DNA of 64,000 bases from Bacteroidota bacterium. Lineage in GTDB: Bacteria; Bacteroidota; Bacteroidia; Bacteroidales; Dysgonomonadaceae. The DNA is taken from contig JAMNYO010000006.1 of assembly GCA_023622765.1 (NCBI GenBank), positions 1 through 64,000 of the forward strand, written 5' to 3'. Positions 1 to 8,610 of the stretch are shown in pieces. A model generated the notes under the pieces. The model was not told the origin of the DNA. It did not search any database and saw only the letters and a list, made by a program, of their open reading frames with translations. Within the stretch, counting starts at the first letter, position 1; every line of letters begins with the position of its first letter. The translations under genes were made by a program, and so were the position numbers.

Positions 1-55
1 CCGGTCGACCTGCGTGATAAACTGTAATCGCCACAAAATCGATACCCCAAGCCAT
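1..55 (-). CDS. Possible 5' end of an unidentified gene, cut by the window edge
   Basis: An ATG at 55 on the minus strand opens a frame of 18 codons that stays open to the window edge and reads MAWGIDFVAITVYHAGRP. It follows the DUF6427-like gene on the same strand, so it could be the next gene of that transcript. Other ATGs in a second frame start a few bases upstream (the ATG of MDYFAMGYKD lies near 87), so the frame itself is uncertain. Too little is present to name a family. Confidence 0.25.
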   Translation of the reverse strand, partial: MAWGIDFVAITVYHAGRP

Positions 56-113
56 TTATATCTTTGTAACCCATGGCGAAATAGTCCATGGACAAGATAA
101 CCCGCATTTGAAC

Positions 114-136
114 GGGATTACATCTCCTGTAATCCC
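114..136 (-). terminator. Hairpin downstream of the membrane-protein gene
   Basis: A perfect 9-bp inverted repeat (GGGATTACA / TGTAATCCC) with a 5-base loop lies 8 bases past the stop of the gene ending at 145. It has no T tract on the minus strand, so it may be a weak terminator or an RNA 3'-end stabiliser. Confidence 0.4.
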
Positions 137-144
137 CAGGAAAC

Positions 145-1158
145 TTAAAACCCGTTGACGAAATGTGATCCGTAAAAAAGCAGCATTAGCAGCAACCAGC
201 CGTACGCCATGTAGATATGCCTTTTGGCTTGCGTTCTCGTGTAGAGGTAGGCGTTCAGCATCGATACCAGCGAGATGGCAAAAAGCAGGAAGAACCGAAG
301 ATGCTCCCAGTAGATCAGCAGCAATAGCAGCATGGCTACCACGAGGAATACCACGAACCGCATGGTGACGAGCGTGAGTACCTTGTCGCGCATGTAGATT
401 TTCGCGGCAAGGGCGATATTGAAAACGAAGAAAAGAAGACCCAGGAAAAGGAGACCCCACTCAGCGGTAGAGAAGCTTGGAAAGGAGGGAATAGAGAAGG
501 ATGTGAAATGCAAAAACGGACGGGCGAAACCGGCAAAGTCATCCATTAAAAAATAAATTGAAAAGAGCGTTACGTAGACCAGCGCAAGCCCAAAAAGCGA
601 AGCGAGGAACGATCTTGACTGCCCGCCCCGCATCGACCGTTCTCCGTACCACAACAGAGGCAGGAACCACAACGCGAACACCTGAAAGAGCGAGGCCAAC
701 CCGATCAAGACGGCAGAACGAAAAGAGAAAAGATAACTATCCGGTTGTTGATACGACTCCAACAACGGGAAAAAAGCAAACAAGATAAAGAGAATCGCTA
801 TGTAGTCGCCGCTCATCTCCAAGAAGCAAGGATGCAAGCTAAACAGGAACAACGGTACTACGAAAGGGAGGTAGGAACGGGCACGTACCAAGTTAAACCG
901 ACTATTCATCGACGAGAGTACCCAAGCGATAGCGAAAATCGAAACGGTAGAGGTCAGAAACGATATCAACGGGTCATCAAACCATCCCGACAACGGGTTC
1001 CAAAGGTAGTTGTCAGTCGGCGGCAAGGAACTTCGAAAAGGAACGGCATAAAGGAACAGGAGAGTCCTCATCAACAGGAACCCCAATACGCCCAAGAAAG
1101 GAATAAAGCGCCCTTCGACAAATGTTTTACGAAAGAAGTTTACCGTTCCCCCATCCAT
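145..1158 (-). CDS. Polytopic inner-membrane protein, DUF6427-like
   Basis: A 337-residue, very hydrophobic protein with roughly eight to ten predicted membrane segments separated by short polar loops; aromatic and Leu/Phe-rich helices run to the C-terminus. No catalytic motif is visible. Length, topology and position directly downstream of purD match the DUF6427 family of Bacteroidota, which has no established function; this family call is from memory of the gene neighbourhood and not from a search. The 157-base gap after purD shows no terminator and no TAnnTTTG box, so co-transcription with purD is likely. Base use is GC-rich like its neighbours. Confidence 0.6.
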   Translation of the reverse strand: MDGGTVNFFRKTFVEGRFIPFLGVLGFLLMRTLLFLYAVPFRSSLPPTDNYLWNPLSGWFDDPLISFLTSTVSIFAIAWVLSSMNSRFNLVRARSYLPFVVPLFLFSLHPCFLEMSGDYIAILFILFAFFPLLESYQQPDSYLFSFRSAVLIGLASLFQVFALWFLPLLWYGERSMRGGQSRSFLASLFGLALVYVTLFSIYFLMDDFAGFARPFLHFTSFSIPSFPSFSTAEWGLLFLGLLFFVFNIALAAKIYMRDKVLTLVTMRFVVFLVVAMLLLLLIYWEHLRFFLLFAISLVSMLNAYLYTRTQAKRHIYMAYGWLLLMLLFYGSHFVNGF

Positions 1159-1315
1159 TCAGCCCCTTATTTGGTTTGTTCCTACGATATACCGCATCTT
1201 TCCCGTTAATTTCTCCCTCGGGGTTTACCACGTGATTCCCTTGAACCACCCACTAACGTACCACTAACCTCCTGTAAACCCCGTCTATTTTCCCCTCAAA
1301 TATCCCTACTCCCCT

Positions 1316-2605
1316 CTAATAGGTCCCGTAAGCCTCCTTTATATCTTTTCCGATATCCCTTCTGAAGTAACGCTTTTCAAAGCGGATTTTTTCGATGTTT
1401 CGGTAACTAGCTTCCAACGCCTCGCCCATCGTTGCCCCGAGCGATGTGACCGCCAGTACGCGACCCCCGGAGGTCACTACTCCACCATCGACCTCTTTCG
1501 TGCCCGCGTGGAAGACGAGACTTTCCGACACCTCACCCAGCCCGTCGATAGGCTTCCCCGTCTCGTACGATCCGGGGTAGCCTCCCGATGCCATCACCAC
1601 AGCCACGGCGTGGCGGGAATCTATCACCAGCGATCGCTCACCGAGCGTCTCGGTGGCCACTCCCACCATCAGGTCAAGCAGGTCGGACTGCACGAGCGGT
1701 ATCACTGCCTGTGTCTCGGGATCACCCATTCGCGCGTTGTACTCGATCACCTTCGGATCTTCCCCCACTTTGATAAGTCCCAGGAAAATGAATCCCTTGT
1801 AAGGGATACCCTCTTCCCGCAGCCCGTTCACGGTAGGCTCCACGATCCGGGTTCGTACCTTCTCCATGAAATCGGCATCCGCGAACGGCACCGGCGACAC
1901 GGCCCCCATCCCGCCGGTATTGAGGCCACTATCTCCCTCGCCGATACGCTTGTAGTCTTTCGCCACCGGCAAGATCTTGTAGCTCTTGCCATCGGTCAAT
2001 ACGAACACCGAACACTCCACGCCCGAGAGGAACTCCTCGATTACCACCCGGCGGCTCGCCTCGCCAAACTGACCATCTAACATCTCCCCGAGTTGTCGCT
2101 TCGCGTTATCGGCATCATCCACGATCAACACCCCTTTCCCGGCGGCCAGGCCATCCGCTTTTAGGACGTAGGGCGATGGCAGGCTATCGATAAACGCGTA
2201 CCCCTCCTCAATGGTCTCACTTGAAACCGTGAGAAAACGGGCGGTAGGTATCTGGTGGCGCACCATGAAGTTCTTCGCAAAGTCCTTGCTCCCCTCCAGC
2301 ATCGCCCCCTCCTTCGAGGGGCCAATCACGCGGATATGGCGGGTCTCCTCATCGCCGTGAAAAAAGTCGTAGACACCCTCCACCAGCGGCGCTTCCGGCC
2401 CCACCACGATCATGTCGATACCGTGGTCGAGTGAAAAGGTTTTCAACGCGTCAAAATCGGTCGCCCCGATAGGTACGTTCGTCCCCACCGCGGCGGTACC
2501 CGCGTTACCGGGCGCAATGTATAAGCGATTCAACAGGGGGCTCTCGCTCAGCTTCCATGCCAACGCGTGCTCTCGTCCCCCGGACCCAAGAAGTAACAGA
2601 TTCAT
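1316..2605 (-). CDS. purD: Phosphoribosylamine--glycine ligase (GARS)
   Basis: Catalyses ATP-dependent ligation of glycine to 5-phosphoribosylamine, step two of de novo purine synthesis, in the cytoplasm. The 429-residue product has the usual GARS length and layout: N-terminal domain starting MNLLLLGSGGREHALAWKL with GNAGTA, the ATP-grasp domain with GKGVLIVDDA near residue 155 and NTGGMGAVSPVP, and EYNARMGDPETQ near the metal-binding site. The frame is open 12 codons further upstream (to 2641), but the ATG at 2605 puts the family's N-terminal beta strand right at the start, so I chose it. It is divergent from the MBL-fold gene and probably leads the transcript that includes the downstream membrane protein. 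Confidence 0.95.
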   Translation of the reverse strand: MNLLLLGSGGREHALAWKLSESPLLNRLYIAPGNAGTAAVGTNVPIGATDFDALKTFSLDHGIDMIVVGPEAPLVEGVYDFFHGDEETRHIRVIGPSKEGAMLEGSKDFAKNFMVRHQIPTARFLTVSSETIEEGYAFIDSLPSPYVLKADGLAAGKGVLIVDDADNAKRQLGEMLDGQFGEASRRVVIEEFLSGVECSVFVLTDGKSYKILPVAKDYKRIGEGDSGLNTGGMGAVSPVPFADADFMEKVRTRIVEPTVNGLREEGIPYKGFIFLGLIKVGEDPKVIEYNARMGDPETQAVIPLVQSDLLDLMVGVATETLGERSLVIDSRHAVAVVMASGGYPGSYETGKPIDGLGEVSESLVFHAGTKEVDGGVVTSGGRVLAVTSLGATMGEALEASYRNIEKIRFEKRYFRRDIGKDIKEAYGTY

Positions 2606-2730
2606 ACGATCGTTTATCATTGATGGTTTAACAACAGACAAAACTACTAAAAAAAACGTACATTCCCGACAAGCTACGCCTCATCGAAAGGTATAAATGG
2701 CGAAAATTTTATTCTTAGTGATTCATTCGT

Positions 2731-2738
2731 TACCTTTG
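2731..2738 (+). promoter_or_regulatory. Bacteroidota -7 box (TACCTTTG), near-leaderless
   Basis: TACCTTTG matches the phylum consensus TAnnTTTG. It ends only 5 bases before the ATG at 2744, so transcription should begin at or next to the start codon. No good -33 TTTG box is visible at the expected distance. Confidence 0.6.
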
Positions 2739-2743
2739 CAGGT

Positions 2744-3568
2744 ATGCAGTTCGAACTTTTTCCATCGGAGCGATTTTCTTTCTTCAGCCTTGGCAGCGGC
2801 AGCAGCGGGAACTGTTACTACCTGGGGAACCCCGCTTACGGCGTCTTGATCGATGCCGGTATCGGACCCCGGATAACCAAGAAACGGTTGGCCGAGCATG
2901 GGGTGAATCTTTCGACCATCATGGCCGTCCTGATTACCCACGATCACTACGACCATATCCGATCGGTCGGCTACCTCGGCGAGAAGATGCACATTCCGGT
3001 TTACGCCACGAGGGAGGTACACCGAAGCATCGCCAACAACCGGCTGATACGTTATAGCCTCAATGGCTCCACCGTTCATATCGAAAAGGGGAAACCGTTT
3101 AAGATAGAAGGAATCCAGGTTACCGCGTTCGACGTACCGCATGACAGCAACGACAACTCCGGCTTCTTTTTCGAATTCCACGACCAAGCCCTCACGCTGG
3201 CTACCGACGTGGGGACCATCACCGAAGAGGTAGCTCACTACGCCGGCAAGGCCAACCACCTAATCATCGAGAGCAATTACGACGAGGAGATGCTCCGCAA
3301 CGGGAGGTATCCCCTTCACCTGAAGCGGCGAATCACCTCCGGAACGGGACACCTCAGCAACCGGCAGACGGCCGAGTTCCTGGCCAACACCTTCTCCCCC
3401 GACCTTCGAAACATATGGCTCTGCCACCTGAGCGGCGATAACAACAGCCCGGAGCTGGCCTACGCGACCACAAAGAAGTACCTCTCCGATAACGGGATCG
3501 AAGTGGGTCGCGACGTGGCACTGCACGTCCTTAAGCGAAACACGCTATCCCACCGGGTACTGTTTTGA
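2744..3568 (+). CDS. MBL-fold metallohydrolase, YycJ/WalJ-like
   Basis: A 274-residue metallo-beta-lactamase-fold enzyme. It opens with FSLGSGSSGNCYYLG, typical of the YycJ (WalJ) branch, followed by the metal-binding motif THDHYDH near residue 66, a later Asp in LATDVGT, and GTGHLSN toward the C-terminus. Family members are predicted dinuclear metal phosphodiesterases/exonucleases; the Firmicute WalJ acts in DNA repair and replication coordination. The substrate cannot be read from sequence. It is transcribed alone, divergent from purD and convergent with the GH5 gene. Confidence 0.85.
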   Translation: MQFELFPSERFSFFSLGSGSSGNCYYLGNPAYGVLIDAGIGPRITKKRLAEHGVNLSTIMAVLITHDHYDHIRSVGYLGEKMHIPVYATREVHRSIANNRLIRYSLNGSTVHIEKGKPFKIEGIQVTAFDVPHDSNDNSGFFFEFHDQALTLATDVGTITEEVAHYAGKANHLIIESNYDEEMLRNGRYPLHLKRRITSGTGHLSNRQTAEFLANTFSPDLRNIWLCHLSGDNNSPELAYATTKKYLSDNGIEVGRDVALHVLKRNTLSHRVLF

Positions 3569-3641
3569 TAGGTAAGGTTGCCGTAAGGTATCACCTCTTT
3601 GTTGGCGAGCATCTATTCCTTGTGATGTTTTAAGCCGATAT

Positions 3642-4757
3642 TTAGCTCCTTTTTAGCAGCTCCAACAGTTGTCGGTCAAGTTTATGGCATTTATAGTTTT
3701 CATATTTCACGTCCTCGCGCTCGCTGTCTAAAACACCGAACGATCCGTGTAAGTTCCATAAAGACCACCCCCAACTTTGCTCCTTAAACAGCTCGAAAAG
3801 ATCCTCTAACCAGGCCAATGCCACTTTGTGAGGTGTTTTATTAAAACACCCCATCTCTCCAATATGGACTTTTCCTCCCTTGACTACCCACTCTTTCCAA
3901 GGCAAAATGGACCTTTCTCTCAAGTATTCTTTGTCGTACTTTACACCGTCTGCCATTAAAGGCCATTGGAGTTTCTCTTCAGGAAATTCCATCAGTTGTT
4001 TCATTCCCGGCCATCCGGCCCTGAAATGAGAAATCAACATGGGGTCATAACCCCTACCACTTTGGATGATATTAGGAACATCCGTTAAGGTCATCAACGG
4101 AACCCTACCAACATCTTTTCCGTCGACGATTATCAGCCTGTTGGGGTCTTTTTCTCTAATACAGTCAATCAAAGCCCTGGCGACCTTGTCATATTTTTCG
4201 ACTTCAACAGCCGGTGCCTCGTTGATTAGGTTAAAGCTTACCGTTTTGTTTGGAACCCCTTTGTAGCGGCTGGCAAAAGTGCTCCAATGGTGTATGCAAG
4301 CTTGTAAAGGCGCTTCATCTTCGAACAAATTGGTAGGTACTCTTGGAGCATTGATGCAATACCCGGGAACACGGTGAAAATTTAAATTCACATGCAAGCC
4401 GTACTGTTTTCCATACTCTACCGCTTTGTCTATCTCCTGAAGGATATTTTCGTCCATCCTGTACCAATCCTCTTCTTTGCTCCAGCACCAATAGGACAAT
4501 GGTATCCTCACGAAATTAAATCCCCATTCAGCCATCAGCTCAAAATCTTTTTCATCGAACGCTGATTACCTATCCGGATTAAATTTGTTCAATAGATTGA
4601 AACCTTTCCATAAGGGAGCCGTTTCTGCAGTGATGTCCTTTTCTCTGCTTGCCCCTTTGTTTGACATGCAAGAGCTAAGTTGTAATAAGCTACCACCACT
4701 GGCTAAAGCAGCGGAAGAGCCTGCCAACGTTTTAATAAAATCCCTTCTTGTTGTCAT
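3642..4757 (-). pseudogene. GH5-family glycoside hydrolase interrupted by an in-frame TAA
   Basis: The frame runs from ATG 4757 to the stop at 3642 with one internal TAA at 4566-4568; both halves are in the same frame. Without that codon it would be a ~371-residue exported enzyme. The first part has a twin-arginine-like start (TRRDFIKTLAG) and a lipobox-like LSSC, then KGFNLLNKFNPDR. The second part has the GH5 barrel: WGFNFVRIPLSYW, the acid/base site in FNLINEAPA and the nucleophile in VHIGEMGCF, so all catalytic residues remain. Re-initiation at ATG 4535 would give a protein without a signal. Explanations are a recent nonsense mutation, a sequencing error or read-through. GH5 enzymes cut beta-glucans or beta-mannans; the substrate is not evident. 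Confidence 0.8.
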
Positions 4758-4812
4758 GATAATATATCATCGTAAAGAATCGCTATTGTCAGTTACAAAT
4801 ATCGTTAAGATT

Positions 4813-4841
4813 TTTGGGTAAGCAAGTTTTTTGTACTTTTG
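4813..4841 (+). promoter_or_regulatory. Promoter for the lipoprotein gene at 4943
   Basis: TTTG at 4813-4816 and TACTTTTG at 4834-4841 are separated by 17 bases, matching the Bacteroidota -33/-7 pattern. The 5' UTR would be about 95 bases. Confidence 0.65.
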
Positions 4842-4942
4842 TATGAAATGAATGCAAGTTTTTTTAACACCTTAAAACCAAACAGCTTACCGGTAGATTC
4901 ATTTTCATGTGATCTGTTCGGGTATACACCAACACTCTTCTT

Positions 4943-5860
4943 ATGAAACATTTTTTACAACTCTTTTTGTTCATCGCGTTGTTCGCGCTGAACAGTTGCA
5001 AATCATCAGAGAAAATACAATCAACCAATGGCTCTCCTGCCGTGTCACGACAAGATTTCATCGCCTGGGATAGCTCACAATACGGAGATGCCAAGGCTGT
5101 TCTACTGAACGAGTCTTTGGATTTCAGGAAAAAAGGCGTTCCCCGTCCGGTTTGGAAAAAATACGTGGATGATGACTCCAGCGTGTGGGGAACCACCGTA
5201 GAAGACAAAATGCTCTTCCTGTCGGAGATGAGCCCTAACGACACGTTCAGCCGCATTGAGTACCCCTATCCCCGCGATGTTCGTTGGGATTTGATGACGA
5301 AGTGCGACATGTGGTTGTACAGCTTGGATGAGCAAGGCAATATTCGGGAGAAGAAGTTACGCAAAAACGAGATGATTCGTGAAAGGCTGAACGATTCCAC
5401 CGGCTCCGTGCGGTTGAATATACAAGAACCGCTCAAAGGGAAGATACTGCTGAGAAAGTACACCATGCTATATCCCTATTACACCCAAGACGGGGATCAT
5501 AATAGAAAGCTCATCTTGACCAAGATAAAACCCTTTATCATTCAACGAGACATACCTTTGTTGTCCGGAACGTACCACTTACTTCTACCCGTTTTAGTAT
5601 CAAGCGAGTACGACCTTAAACAATTTGGGGAAGGAGAATTAAACATCCAACATACCTTCTCCGAAGAATCATACGGGGCCTACACCACAACCCCTCATGA
5701 TTTAGGGGGCGGAAAAGGCGTTCATAGGTACACGAGTGTTGTCGGGTCAAAATACATGGCGGAGAATATCACCATAACTGTCTCTAACGTCATGCCGCTT
5801 GCCGAAGGTAGCCAGGCTAAGCCGCTAAGTATCGAGATTATCCGGTCGGATGAGAAATAG
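4943..5860 (+). CDS. Lipoprotein of unknown function, possibly DUF3857-like
   Basis: The 305-residue product begins with a signal peptide and a lipobox-like LNSC (Cys about residue 19), so it is probably anchored to the outer membrane or periplasmic face. The mature part is mixed and soluble-looking; the stretch DAKAVLLNESLDFR resembles the opening strand of DUF3857 (transglutaminase-associated) domains, but no transglutaminase domain follows. I do not recognise the family with certainty. It is monocistronic by spacing, divergent from the broken GH5 gene, and followed by a 136-base gap holding the promoter of the glycosyltransferase gene. Confidence 0.7.
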   Translation: MKHFLQLFLFIALFALNSCKSSEKIQSTNGSPAVSRQDFIAWDSSQYGDAKAVLLNESLDFRKKGVPRPVWKKYVDDDSSVWGTTVEDKMLFLSEMSPNDTFSRIEYPYPRDVRWDLMTKCDMWLYSLDEQGNIREKKLRKNEMIRERLNDSTGSVRLNIQEPLKGKILLRKYTMLYPYYTQDGDHNRKLILTKIKPFIIQRDIPLLSGTYHLLLPVLVSSEYDLKQFGEGELNIQHTFSEESYGAYTTTPHDLGGGKGVHRYTSVVGSKYMAENITITVSNVMPLAEGSQAKPLSIEIIRSDEK

Positions 5861-5886
5861 GAGATGGTTCTCTTCCCGGGTTTTTA

Positions 5887-5927
5887 CCCCTTGCGCTTGT
5901 GAAAAGCCGTTTTTTCGTCTACCTTTG
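5887..5927 (+). promoter_or_regulatory. 41-bp promoter module with internal dyad, shared with aspA
   Basis: The segment ends in the -7 box TACCTTTG (5920-5927). Upstream lies CTTGTGAAAAGC followed by GTTTTTTC, in which GAAAA and TTTTC form a dyad between the -33 and -7 regions. The same module occurs at 41594-41634 before aspA with only five differences in 41 bases. The 5' UTR to ATG 5997 would be about 65 bases. Confidence 0.7.
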
Positions 5928-5996
5928 TGTGCAATCGACAAACCTCATCGGTATTGACGTGAATCATGAGGTTGTCACACCGAATGAACGGCCTGT

Positions 5997-7376
5997 ATGA
6001 ATATGAAAGTACTCTACGCCTTTGGTGGGATTCCCCCCTATTACGACGCCACGCTTAGGACGCTGGCGCGCAAGGGGGTCGATATCTCCGTGGTGATTCC
6101 CAGGGGCAAGGGGCTTTCGCTGGGGCAAAACGTGAAACTCATCGATGACGCCCCCAGTTGTTACAAAGTAATCCAAGCAGAAGAGAGGAAGGCGATTCTT
6201 GGGAAACCCTACTTCCCCCGCCTGCCCGCCATTCTCGTTGAGGAGCGACCCGATATCGTGGTGATGGGATGGCCCTACTTCTTGCAGTTTTTCTTTCAAC
6301 CGGCGTTGCGGAAAGCCGTAAAGGCGACGAACACGAAGCTGGTGATCCGCGAAATCCCGTTCCGCGTACCCCCTTACGGGGCGGTGAGGACTTTCTTCAA
6401 AAAGCACCGCTTTTTCGATGAGGAGATGAGGCTTTTAAACGAGCAACCGCTCTTTCTGTTCCGCCAATGGGTGCTTACGCGTATCCGCTGGTACTGCTAC
6501 CGACGGGCAGATGGGGCTCTCGCTTACGCCACCGTGGGGAAGAAGATTATGCCCACCTACGGCATCGCGGCCGACAAGGTGTTCGTTACCTACAACGCCA
6601 ACGACACGGACGAGCTATTCGCCATCAAGCAGCAATTAACCGAAGCGGGCACGCTTCAGAAGAGGAACCCCCACCGGGTTATTCACGTGGGGCGTCTGGT
6701 GAAGTGGAAGCGGGTCGACCTGCTCATGGACGCCTTCGCGAAAGTGCTCCCGCGGTTCCCGGAAGCGGAGCTGGTGATTATTGGCGACGGACCGGAGCTG
6801 GAGCCGTTGAAACATCAAGCAGACGACCTGAACCTAACGGGAAAGGTGCTGTTTACCGGGGCGATCTACGACTACAAGCAGACTGCCACCCACCTCGCGT
6901 CATCAGCGGTATACGCTTTAGCCGGGATGGGGGGACTATCCATCAACGACGCCATGACCTTCGGGTTACCCGTGATCTGCTCGGTTTGCGACGGCACGGA
7001 ACGCGACCTGGTCATCGATGGCAAGAGCGGTTTCTTCTTCAAAGAGAACGACGCCGACGACCTCGCAACCAAGCTAACCATTCTGTTTGAAGAACCGGAA
7101 CGCGCAGTGAAGATGGGGGAAGCGGCCTGGAAAGTAATCCGCGATAAGGTCAACCTCGACACGGTAAGCGAACGCTATATCCACGCCTTTCGGAAGATTG
7201 TCTCAGGGAGTCGGATGGTCCCTGTGGTTCCTAGCGACGAGGTTGCCTCTACCTCCTCTTTAGGTATCTCCACAGACGAACAGAAGTCGGTCAGACCGTT
7301 GAACTTGAAGAGAAGCGAGCCTTTACAAGCACCCTCCTCAAACGAGCAACCGATGGGCAACGAACGTGATCATTAA
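5997..7376 (+). CDS. Glycosyltransferase, GT4 type, with Ser-rich C-terminal tail
   Basis: A 459-residue GT-B fold enzyme. The C-terminal Rossmann half carries VIHVGRLVKWKRVD, ELVIIGDGPELEPL and a family-4 acidic loop region near GTERDLVIDGKSGFFF, where the sugar-nucleotide donor binds. The N-terminal half binds the acceptor. About 55 residues at the C-terminus (from about 405) are Ser/Pro/Glu-rich and lie outside the fold. It is followed after 24 bases by wecC and then wecB, so it most likely adds a sugar to a lipid-linked surface polysaccharide; donor and acceptor are unknown. A second in-frame ATG lies two codons downstream. Confidence 0.85.
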   Translation: MNMKVLYAFGGIPPYYDATLRTLARKGVDISVVIPRGKGLSLGQNVKLIDDAPSCYKVIQAEERKAILGKPYFPRLPAILVEERPDIVVMGWPYFLQFFFQPALRKAVKATNTKLVIREIPFRVPPYGAVRTFFKKHRFFDEEMRLLNEQPLFLFRQWVLTRIRWYCYRRADGALAYATVGKKIMPTYGIAADKVFVTYNANDTDELFAIKQQLTEAGTLQKRNPHRVIHVGRLVKWKRVDLLMDAFAKVLPRFPEAELVIIGDGPELEPLKHQADDLNLTGKVLFTGAIYDYKQTATHLASSAVYALAGMGGLSINDAMTFGLPVICSVCDGTERDLVIDGKSGFFFKENDADDLATKLTILFEEPERAVKMGEAAWKVIRDKVNLDTVSERYIHAFRKIVSGSRMVPVVPSDEVASTSSLGISTDEQKSVRPLNLKRSEPLQAPSSNEQPMGNERDH

Positions 7377-7400
7377 ACAGACTACTATAAAGAAAGCAAT

Positions 7401-8606
7401 ATGGATGCATGTATAATTGGACTGGGGTACATCGGCTTACCCACCGCCGTGCTCGCTGCTGATGCCGGCATCAAGGTAGCCGGGGTAGACACCAACGCCT
7501 CAATCGTGGATGGAGTCAACGCGAGGAAAGTCCATTTTACCGAACCGGGCCTGGATGTGCTATGTAGCAAGGTGGTTGCGGCAGGAATGCTGAAAGCCTA
7601 TACTACGCCACGTCCCAGCGACGTGTTCATCCTGGCCGTACCCACCCCCTTCAAGGGGAACCACGAGCCGGATATCTCCTACGTCCTGGCTGCCGTGCGG
7701 AGCGCGATCTCCTGCTTTAAACAGGGAGACCTGCTGATTATCGAATCTACCTGCCCCGTGGGTACTACCGAAAAGGTGGCCGGTTTGATTTTTTCCGAGC
7801 GCCCCGACCTAAAGGACGCGTTTCACATTAGCTACTGCCCCGAGCGGGTAATGCCCGGGAACACGTTGTACGAGTTGGAACACAACGACAGGGTCATCGG
7901 TGGGATGGACGAAACATCCACCCGGAAAGCGGTCGATTTCTACCGCCGGTTCGTAAAGGGTACGCTCCACGAGACCAATGCCCGCACCGCGGAGATGTGC
8001 AAGCTGGTGGAGAACGCCTCGCGCGACGTGCAAATCGCGTTCGCCAACGAACTCTCCATCATATGTGATAAAGCGGGTATCAACGTGTGGGAACTTATCG
8101 AGCTGGCCAACAAGCACCCCAGGGTTACCATCCTTCAGCCCGGGAGCGGTGTGGGCGGCCACTGCATCGCGGTGGACCCCTATTTTATCACGGCCGACTT
8201 CCCATTTGAATCCCAGCTGATTGGCAAGGCACGGGAGGTCAACAACTACAAGGCTTTCTGGTGTACGGAAAAAACGGAAAACGCCATCAAGGAGTTCGAA
8301 CTGACCAACCACAAGAAGCCAGTGGTCGCCTTAATGGGACTCGCGTTCAAACCCAACGTGGACGACCTGCGCGAATCGCCCGCCAAATACATCGCCACCC
8401 GGGTGATGCAGGCCCATAACGACGGCGACTTCCTGATCGTCGAACCCAATATACAGGAGCATAAGGTATTCAAACTTACGGATTACCGGGAGGCCTACGA
8501 GCAAGCGGACATCGCGGTGTTCCTCGTGGCGCATGACCCGTTCAAGGAGCTCCCCTGGCGGGACGACAAGGTGATCCTCGATTTTTGTGGTGTTTTTAAA
8601 CGATAA
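7401..8606 (+). CDS. wecC: UDP-N-acetyl-D-mannosamine dehydrogenase
   Basis: A 401-residue NAD-dependent nucleotide-sugar dehydrogenase that oxidises UDP-ManNAc to UDP-ManNAcA in two steps. The N-terminal Rossmann fold reads CIIGLGYIGLPTAVLAADAG, the catalytic Cys lies in GSGVGGHCIAVDPYF near residue 255, and the C-terminal UDP-binding domain has LMGLAFKPNVDDLRESP. UDP-glucose and UDP-GalNAc dehydrogenases share this fold, but the adjoining wecB makes the ManNAc assignment strong. The stop is 4 bases before the wecB start, so the two are co-transcribed and probably translationally coupled. Confidence 0.9.
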   Translation: MDACIIGLGYIGLPTAVLAADAGIKVAGVDTNASIVDGVNARKVHFTEPGLDVLCSKVVAAGMLKAYTTPRPSDVFILAVPTPFKGNHEPDISYVLAAVRSAISCFKQGDLLIIESTCPVGTTEKVAGLIFSERPDLKDAFHISYCPERVMPGNTLYELEHNDRVIGGMDETSTRKAVDFYRRFVKGTLHETNARTAEMCKLVENASRDVQIAFANELSIICDKAGINVWELIELANKHPRVTILQPGSGVGGHCIAVDPYFITADFPFESQLIGKAREVNNYKAFWCTEKTENAIKEFELTNHKKPVVALMGLAFKPNVDDLRESPAKYIATRVMQAHNDGDFLIVEPNIQEHKVFKLTDYREAYEQADIAVFLVAHDPFKELPWRDDKVILDFCGVFKR

Positions 8607-8610
8607 ACTC

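Noticed and set aside
59..66. TATCTTTG on the plus strand, a fit to the -7 box
   Set aside because: No plus-strand gene starts downstream; the next 1.1 kb is coding on the other strand.
1508..2080. A 190-codon plus-strand frame opposite purD
   Set aside because: His/Arg-rich antisense shadow of a highly conserved gene.
4535..4757. A small separate exported protein and a separate short GH5 enzyme
   Set aside because: The two frames are identical in phase and together form one known protein; a single nonsense codon explains the split better than two genes.
6467..7090. A 207-codon frame inside the first glycosyltransferase gene
   Set aside because: Arg-rich, no motif, wholly inside the GT4 reading frame.
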